Origin: Candidatus Aenigmatarchaeota archaeon
GTDB taxonomy: Archaea; Aenigmatarchaeota; Aenigmatarchaeia; QMZP01
NCBI GenBank assembly: GCA_017609225.1
Contig: JAFCEK010000056.1
Coordinates: 1-5,251, forward strand
Direction of reading: 5' to 3'
DNA length: 5,251 nt
Shown: positions 5,250 to 5,251 of the stretch, in pieces
Layout of the letters: every line of letters begins with the position of its first letter
How positions within the stretch are numbered: the first letter of the stretch is position 1
The notes under the pieces: model-generated
What the model saw: the letters and a program-made list of their open reading frames with translations, nothing else
Databases searched by the model: none
What the model was told of the DNA's origin: nothing
Made by a program: the position numbers and the translations under genes

Positions 5250-5251
5250 AT

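Overview
The window looks like a piece of an archaeal chromosome, most likely from an uncultivated DPANN-type lineage. The signs are an archaeal-type cytidylate kinase with a GGAGG ribosome-binding site, an archaeal-style endonuclease IV relative, a TATA box placed about 27 nt ahead of a start codon as in leaderless archaeal mRNAs, and a fused MNT-HEPN protein of a kind I associate with small archaeal genomes. The lineage assignment is inference; no rRNA or tRNA gene is present to fix it.

Layout on the + strand: (1) the 3' part of an endonuclease IV-like TIM-barrel gene (3-818); (2) an AT-rich island of about 1.8 kb (roughly 819-2690) with two single genes in the same direction, an endonuclease/exonuclease/phosphatase-fold enzyme (920-1624) and a PD-(D/E)XK nuclease-like protein (1852-2409). 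Each is followed by a more GC-rich, hairpin-dense stretch, and the two stretches share identical sequence blocks; (3) cytidylate kinase (2762-3292).

On the - strand, reading from the right edge inward: an unrecognised 3' gene fragment (5070-5249), a 397-residue nucleotidyltransferase-HEPN protein (3917-5110) overlapping it by 41 nt, and a class I SAM-dependent methyltransferase (3294-3782) 15 nt or more further on. This looks like one operon. The methyltransferase appears damaged at its 5' end: its natural N-terminus is still readable at 3779-3901 but carries a stop at codon 2 and a one-base deletion. It converges on cytidylate kinase with a single base between the two stop codons.

The most interesting part is the island. 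Its plan (one small AT-rich gene, then an imperfect inverted repeat with a RYYYAAC-type left end and a GTTTAAT right end, then another gene and related repeat blocks) resembles integron gene cassettes with attC recombination sites, with no integrase in view (a CALIN-like cluster). Both cassette genes look like nucleases. The match to attC is imperfect and read by eye, so this is a hypothesis; repeated 3'-UTR RNA hairpins are the main alternative.

The flanking genes (DNA repair-like enzyme, CMP kinase, methyltransferase, MNT-HEPN protein) use GC-richer codons (CTG, AAG, AGG), whereas the island genes use TTA, AAA and ATT heavily. This supports separate origins. The flanking genes do not form one obvious pathway.
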